DNA of 9,622 nt, taken from UBA1672 sp964352665. Its GTDB lineage: Bacteria; Pseudomonadota; Alphaproteobacteria; Micavibrionales; Micavibrionaceae. Made by a program: the position numbers and the translations under genes. The stretch covers positions 1-9,622 of the forward strand of contig CAYGSJ010000012.1 of the NCBI GenBank assembly GCA_964352665.1, given 5' to 3'. Below are positions 7,340 through 9,622 of the stretch, piece after piece. Under the pieces are notes generated by a model, which had not been told where the DNA came from, did not search any database, and saw nothing but the letters and a program-made list of their open reading frames with translations. The stretch's first letter is position 1, and each line of letters opens with the position of its first letter.

Positions 7340-7352
7340 TTTTAATCTGATA
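7340..7352 (-). repeat. Putative left terminal inverted repeat of decayed IS6 element
   Basis: The minus strand reads TATCAGATTAAAA, matching 12 of 13 bases of the block at 90-102. It lies 20 bases from the flagellin stop codon, so this insertion did not disturb the flagellin reading frame. Confidence 0.5.
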
Positions 7353-7372
7353 TTACCCTAAATCTTCTCTGG

Positions 7373-8983
7373 CTAGGCGAATATATTCAGAATGTTAGTG
7401 TTTTGAGTGTTGGCGATTGATAGACTGGTTATCGCTAATTGTTGACGCGTTTGCAATGCAAGCAGATTGGCACCTTCTTCGTTATAATCTGCATGTGTAA
7501 GATCTTGAGCTCCCGCAAGGTTTATGTTGATTATATTTTGCGTAAAGTTTTCACGTGTTGTTAAAATATTTAGGTTTAATGTCAATGATGCACCGTATAG
7601 GCGGACTGTTTTTAACGCCTTACGTATGCTTTCAAGAATGCTAATAATTCCTTCTTCGGTTTCAAGTCCAAGACGCTTTATACCAAGCCCATCTTTGGTG
7701 AAGTCTGTTCCTTCAGTTAAAAGTTTGCTAGAGCCATTTTCGTTAAATAGCATTAAGAGGTCTTCGTTGCCAAGTAAGTTAATGCCGAAATAGTTTGCAT
7801 CAACCGTTATTTGGTTAATTTGATCCAGAACATCATTGAGCTCTTCAAACTGTATTGGAGGCTGCACAGTCGTTGTTGTTGTCGTTGTTGTTGTCGTTGT
7901 TGTGCCGACAACAGAAGCTGCCCTTGCTGCAAGATCAGCTGGGGTAAGCGTGGCGTTATAAAGTGCTACATCCGAAATGCGCCCATTAAAGTAGCTGCCA
8001 TTACCGCCCTGAGAGCCATCATGAAACCACGTTCCCCCACTCATTCTACCAATTGAAACGGCAGCAGTATGCGATGGGAATGTTGCTGTTACGCCAGTTC
8101 TACCAATTTCTACGCCATCAACATAGCCAATGAAATCGCCTGCAATGGAGTCCATTGTAAAGCCCACATGATATGTTTGTCCTGCTACAATGGGCACAGA
8201 AATATTGGCAGGTCCCCAGGCTCCAGCATCCCTTCCAGTAACATATATGCGGCCATTAAATATGTATATTGAGAGAGCATTTGTTGTTCCGCCTTCTTCA
8301 TATAGAACTTGCCTCCCAGCGGTCGTATCAGCATTGAAAACCAGCTCAAGGGAGCGTCGTGTATGAGCAACAGTATTAATTTGGTTGCTATTAGGAATAG
8401 CTACAAATTGGTTAACACCATTAAAGTCAACACTGTTTGATCCTCCCGGGAATAGGGGGGCAGAGTTAAGAATTGGCCCGCCTGAATAAGTGCCATTTAT
8501 ACCACCAGCAGAACCAGAGTTGGTTGCTGTGGCTCCTGCGGCTTCGTTTAGGCGCCAATAGGCAGCAGGATTATCTGCCAAAATTTCCGTATCTAAGGGT
8601 GTCGCAGGTATTATAACAGTACTAGTACCTGTTGTTGTTATCGGTGGAGGTGGCGGCCTTGGTCCCAACTCTTTGAACCGCAATAATTCTTCTATTGCAT
8701 TGCTTTCGCCAAGCCTCAGAAGTTTTTCAATGGCTTCAACGCCGTGGAGTGTTTCTTCAATGGTTCTTATACCTCTGCTAATCCCATCGAGGCGCTGAGA
8801 TAAATCAGATGATCTTTTATTAAGCTCTCTGGCGTCGAAAAAGTTAGAAGGGTTATCCAGAGCAGCATTGACCTTTAGACCTGTTGCTAAGCGTAAATTA
8901 GTATCATCAATCAATCTTTGGGTTTTCTGTAGAGCCAGAAGATTGTTTCGGAATGTGCTGTTTAGGGTCAGGATATTAGTCAT
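7373..8983 (-). CDS. Flagellin with inserted LamG/concanavalin-like domain
   Basis: A 536-residue flagellin, much longer than the roughly 270-300 residues common in alphaproteobacteria. Residues 1-107 are the N-terminal D0/D1 helices (LTLNSTFRNNLLALQKTQ, RLATGLKVNAALDNPSNFFD, LDGISRGIRTIEE). A PPPPPITTTGTST linker follows (110-122). Residues 134-356 match the LamG/Laminin_G_3 concanavalin-like fold: NPAAYWRLNEAAG, VDFNGVNQFVAIPN, SLELVFNAD, YHVGFTMD, FIGYVDGVEIGRT, VSIGRM and FNGRISDVALYNATLTPADL. Twelve Thr (361-372) lead to the C-terminal flagellin domain (378-536: FTQNIININLAGAQDLTHAD and NEEGANLLALQTRQQLAITS). Both polymerising ends are intact, so the protein should assemble in the filament, with the extra domain facing out in the D2/D3 position. 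A GGAG site lies eight bases before ATG. LamG domains bind glycans or proteins; the ligand is unknown. It probably has its own sigma-54 promoter at 9199-9214. Confidence 0.92.
   Translation of the reverse strand: MTNILTLNSTFRNNLLALQKTQRLIDDTNLRLATGLKVNAALDNPSNFFDARELNKRSSDLSQRLDGISRGIRTIEETLHGVEAIEKLLRLGESNAIEELLRFKELGPRPPPPPITTTGTSTVIIPATPLDTEILADNPAAYWRLNEAAGATATNSGSAGGINGTYSGGPILNSAPLFPGGSNSVDFNGVNQFVAIPNSNQINTVAHTRRSLELVFNADTTAGRQVLYEEGGTTNALSIYIFNGRIYVTGRDAGAWGPANISVPIVAGQTYHVGFTMDSIAGDFIGYVDGVEIGRTGVTATFPSHTAAVSIGRMSGGTWFHDGSQGGNGSYFNGRISDVALYNATLTPADLAARAASVVGTTTTTTTTTTTTVQPPIQFEELNDVLDQINQITVDANYFGINLLGNEDLLMLFNENGSSKLLTEGTDFTKDGLGIKRLGLETEEGIISILESIRKALKTVRLYGASLTLNLNILTTRENFTQNIININLAGAQDLTHADYNEEGANLLALQTRQQLAITSLSIANTQNTNILNIFA
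7868..7903. repeat. Triplet repeat encoding poly-Thr linker of flagellin
   Basis: A run of GTT/GTC triplets on the plus strand (ACA/ACG on the minus) encodes 12 Thr between the LamG domain and the C-terminal flagellin domain. Slippage would alter linker length without frameshift. Thr-rich linkers are often flexible and may carry O-glycans. Confidence 0.85.
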
Positions 8984-9123
8984 GGCTCACTCCAATCTTC
9001 CCTGACAGGCATAGGAAAAATATGCCTGAATTGAGGTCGAACAAAGGCTTCCCCAATAGGCACTTTTTGCCCGGGTTGCCATAAGTGCAGTGATGTCGAA
9101 ACACGTCGTCCTGTCGTGTTCAT
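8980..9123 (-). CDS. Possible small leader ORF overlapping flagellin start
   Basis: From ATG at 9123 the minus strand encodes 47 residues (MNTTGRRVSTSLHLWQPGQK to PMPVREDWSEP) and ends in an ATGA overlap with the flagellin start. AGAAGG at 9130-9135, six bases before this ATG, is a good ribosome binding site, better than any for the longer frame that opens at 9306. I do not recognise the protein and see no signal, membrane segment or known motif. If real, the overlap would couple its translation to flagellin. It may equally be a chance frame in the leader, since flagellin has its own GGAG site. The long version (108 residues) would begin upstream of the proposed sigma-54 start and is less likely. 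Confidence 0.35.
   Translation of the reverse strand: MNTTGRRVSTSLHLWQPGQKVPIGEAFVRPQFRHIFPMPVREDWSEP
9006..9028 (-). promoter_or_regulatory. Perfect hairpin in the flagellin leader
   Basis: CAGGCATA and TATGCCTG pair perfectly over 8 bp around a 7-base loop. On the minus strand the hairpin ends about a dozen bases before the GGAG ribosome binding site of the flagellin gene. It has no T tract of terminator type after it. Position suggests a role in mRNA stability or translational control, a known mode in alphaproteobacterial flagellin mRNAs through FlbT; binding by such a factor is inference. Confidence 0.6.
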
Positions 9124-9198
9124 TGCCATCCTTCTATTTTTGGGCGTATTAGGCCCAGTTTTTAAAGCACAAAATCCTTTGTGCATCGTATGTCTATG

Positions 9199-9214
9199 AG
9201 CAAAATCTGTGCCG
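9199..9214 (-). promoter_or_regulatory. Sigma-54 (-24/-12) promoter candidate for flagellin
   Basis: The minus strand reads CGGCACAGATTTTGCT. It matches the TGGCACG-N4-TTGCA consensus with GG and GC at the exact spacing; GGCAC and TTGC are complete, and the first T is C. Start of transcription would be near 9188, leaving a leader of about 205 bases before the flagellin ATG. Sigma-54 control of late flagellar genes is well known in alphaproteobacteria such as Caulobacter. Confidence 0.6.
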
Positions 9215-9315
9215 TTTACAAAGATGAGTGTCTTGAGTTGTATCTTAGTTGGATAGACAACCAAAAATTCTCTGTTAAGAAGAGAGCTTGTTATCTCGAG
9301 GAACATAAAAATAAG

Positions 9316-9340
9316 GCACTGAGAATAAGCCGGTCAGTGC
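9316..9340. repeat. Inverted repeat abutting the IS6 right end
   Basis: GCACTGA (9316-9322) and TCAGTGC (9334-9340) are perfect 7-base arms around 11 bases, ending exactly where the putative right terminal repeat begins. It may be a transcription-end hairpin for the transposase or a feature of the insertion site. No convincing T tract follows it. Confidence 0.4.
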
Positions 9341-9353
9341 TGTCAGACAAACG
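9341..9353 (+). repeat. Putative right terminal inverted repeat of IS6-family element
   Basis: TGTCAGACAAACG on the plus strand resembles the left repeat, which reads TGTCAGATTAAAACG on the minus strand at 88-102. It lies 37 bases beyond the transposase stop codon, a plausible position. It is a short match, so the boundary is tentative. Confidence 0.45.
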
Positions 9354-9389
9354 CTAACTCTTCTCCGAACGCATTCTTTGCCAAAATTA

Positions 9390-9622
9390 CTAAACACAAA
9401 ATTTGCGCCATTGCTCAACTGAATTTTGACGTAAATTCTTAAAGTTGCGTCGATTTTCAAGATGGCGTTGGTGATTAAAATGATTGAGGAAAGAGGAGTG
9501 AATGGCGGTGAATTTCTGTAACGATCGCATCAGCCTGAATTTATTCATGCCCCGTTCTCGTCGCCGGAAATGCAGATGTGAATTCTCGACCTGATTGTTT
9601 TTATACTGCCCCGTTTCTTGCA
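9390..9622 (-). CDS. IS6-family transposase, C-terminal part (5' end outside window)
   Basis: Seventy-six residues are visible before the TAG at 9390-9392, starting QETGQYKNNQVENSHLHFRR. They include the catalytic Glu in NNQVENSH, the HLHFRRRERGM block, RSLQKFTAIHSSFLNHFNHQ and a C-terminus ending EQWRKFCV. This is the complete end of an IS6/IS240-type DDE transposase with no lesion, in contrast to the decayed copy. The shared segment with that copy (NNQV to FLNHFNHQ) shows they are relatives but well diverged. The visible part is consistent with an active enzyme. Confidence 0.93.
   Translation of the reverse strand, partial: QETGQYKNNQVENSHLHFRRRERGMNKFRLMRSLQKFTAIHSSFLNHFNHQRHLENRRNFKNLRQNSVEQWRKFCV

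Larger units (their letters stand above)
6685..7352 (-). mobile_element. Decayed IS6-family element, 3' end missing
   Basis: On the minus strand this starts at a terminal-repeat-like block (7340-7352), runs through a broken transposase and fades out near 6685, at the usher stop. The last recognisable part is FLNHFNHQ, which in the right-hand copy is followed by a further 25 residues and the right terminal repeat. Those are missing here, so the element was truncated by deletion or recombination at the usher end. It fills the space between usher and flagellin genes. Confidence 0.85.
9341..9622 (-). mobile_element. IS6-family element, 3' end (partial, cut by window edge)
   Basis: This holds the intact 3' part of a transposase gene and a putative terminal repeat, continuing past the right edge. 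It points in the same direction as the pieces at 1-102 and 6685-7352. Together with the left piece it brackets about 9.2 kb of surface-structure genes. Confidence 0.75.

Noticed and set aside
7811..8056. Plus-strand frame with Cys-rich repeats (CCCRCCCRCC)
   Set aside because: It is the antisense reading of the poly-Thr triplet repeat and LamG part of the flagellin gene.
8980..9306. 108-codon version of the flagellin leader ORF
   Set aside because: No ribosome binding site at 9306 and its first part lies upstream of the proposed sigma-54 start; the shorter 47-residue form is more plausible.
9316..9340. Inverted repeat as a terminator for the transposase
   Set aside because: Stem is only 7 bp with an 11-base loop and no clear T tract; listed only as a repeat.

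Overview
The window looks like an accessory surface-structure island of a flagellated alphaproteobacterium. The best taxonomic clue is the flagellin: its N-terminal 'LDNPSNFFDA' and C-terminal 'NEEGANLLALQTRQQL' blocks are of the alphaproteobacterial type. The DNA is AT-rich by eye and no species can be named. I see no rRNA, tRNA, CRISPR array or replication origin.

Layout from left to right: (1) positions 1-102 are the 5' end of an IS6-family insertion sequence on the minus strand, cut by the window edge. (2) 78-1130 (-) encodes a lipoprotein with a coiled coil, a Pro/Glu linker and an AMIN domain; its last seven codons and stop lie inside the IS end. (3) 1275-6694 is a chaperone-usher type pilus locus: a small DUF4402-like subunit and a PapD-like chaperone (+), a second DUF4402-like subunit (probable major pilin) on the opposite strand behind a bidirectional terminator, then a 1029-residue usher-like outer-membrane protein (+). 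(4) About 6685-7352 is a decayed IS6-family element (-), with frameshifts and stops, one of them at the catalytic Glu. (5) 7373-8983 (-) encodes a flagellin whose variable middle is replaced by a LamG/concanavalin-like domain. Its leader holds a good sigma-54 -24/-12 match, a perfect hairpin and a possible 47-residue ORF. (6) 9341-9622 (-) is the intact 3' end of another IS6-family element, cut by the right edge.

The visible proteins are mostly exported or surface structures: a lipoprotein that may bind the cell wall, pilus subunits with their chaperone and usher, and a flagellin that may display a carbohydrate- or protein-binding domain. Three IS6-family pieces in the same orientation bracket and divide them. 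The simplest reading is an attachment island assembled or rearranged by IS6-type replicative transposition. The LamG-bearing flagellin is the most unusual item. The IS-modified ends of the lipoprotein and usher genes show that IS activity has edited the coding sequences.
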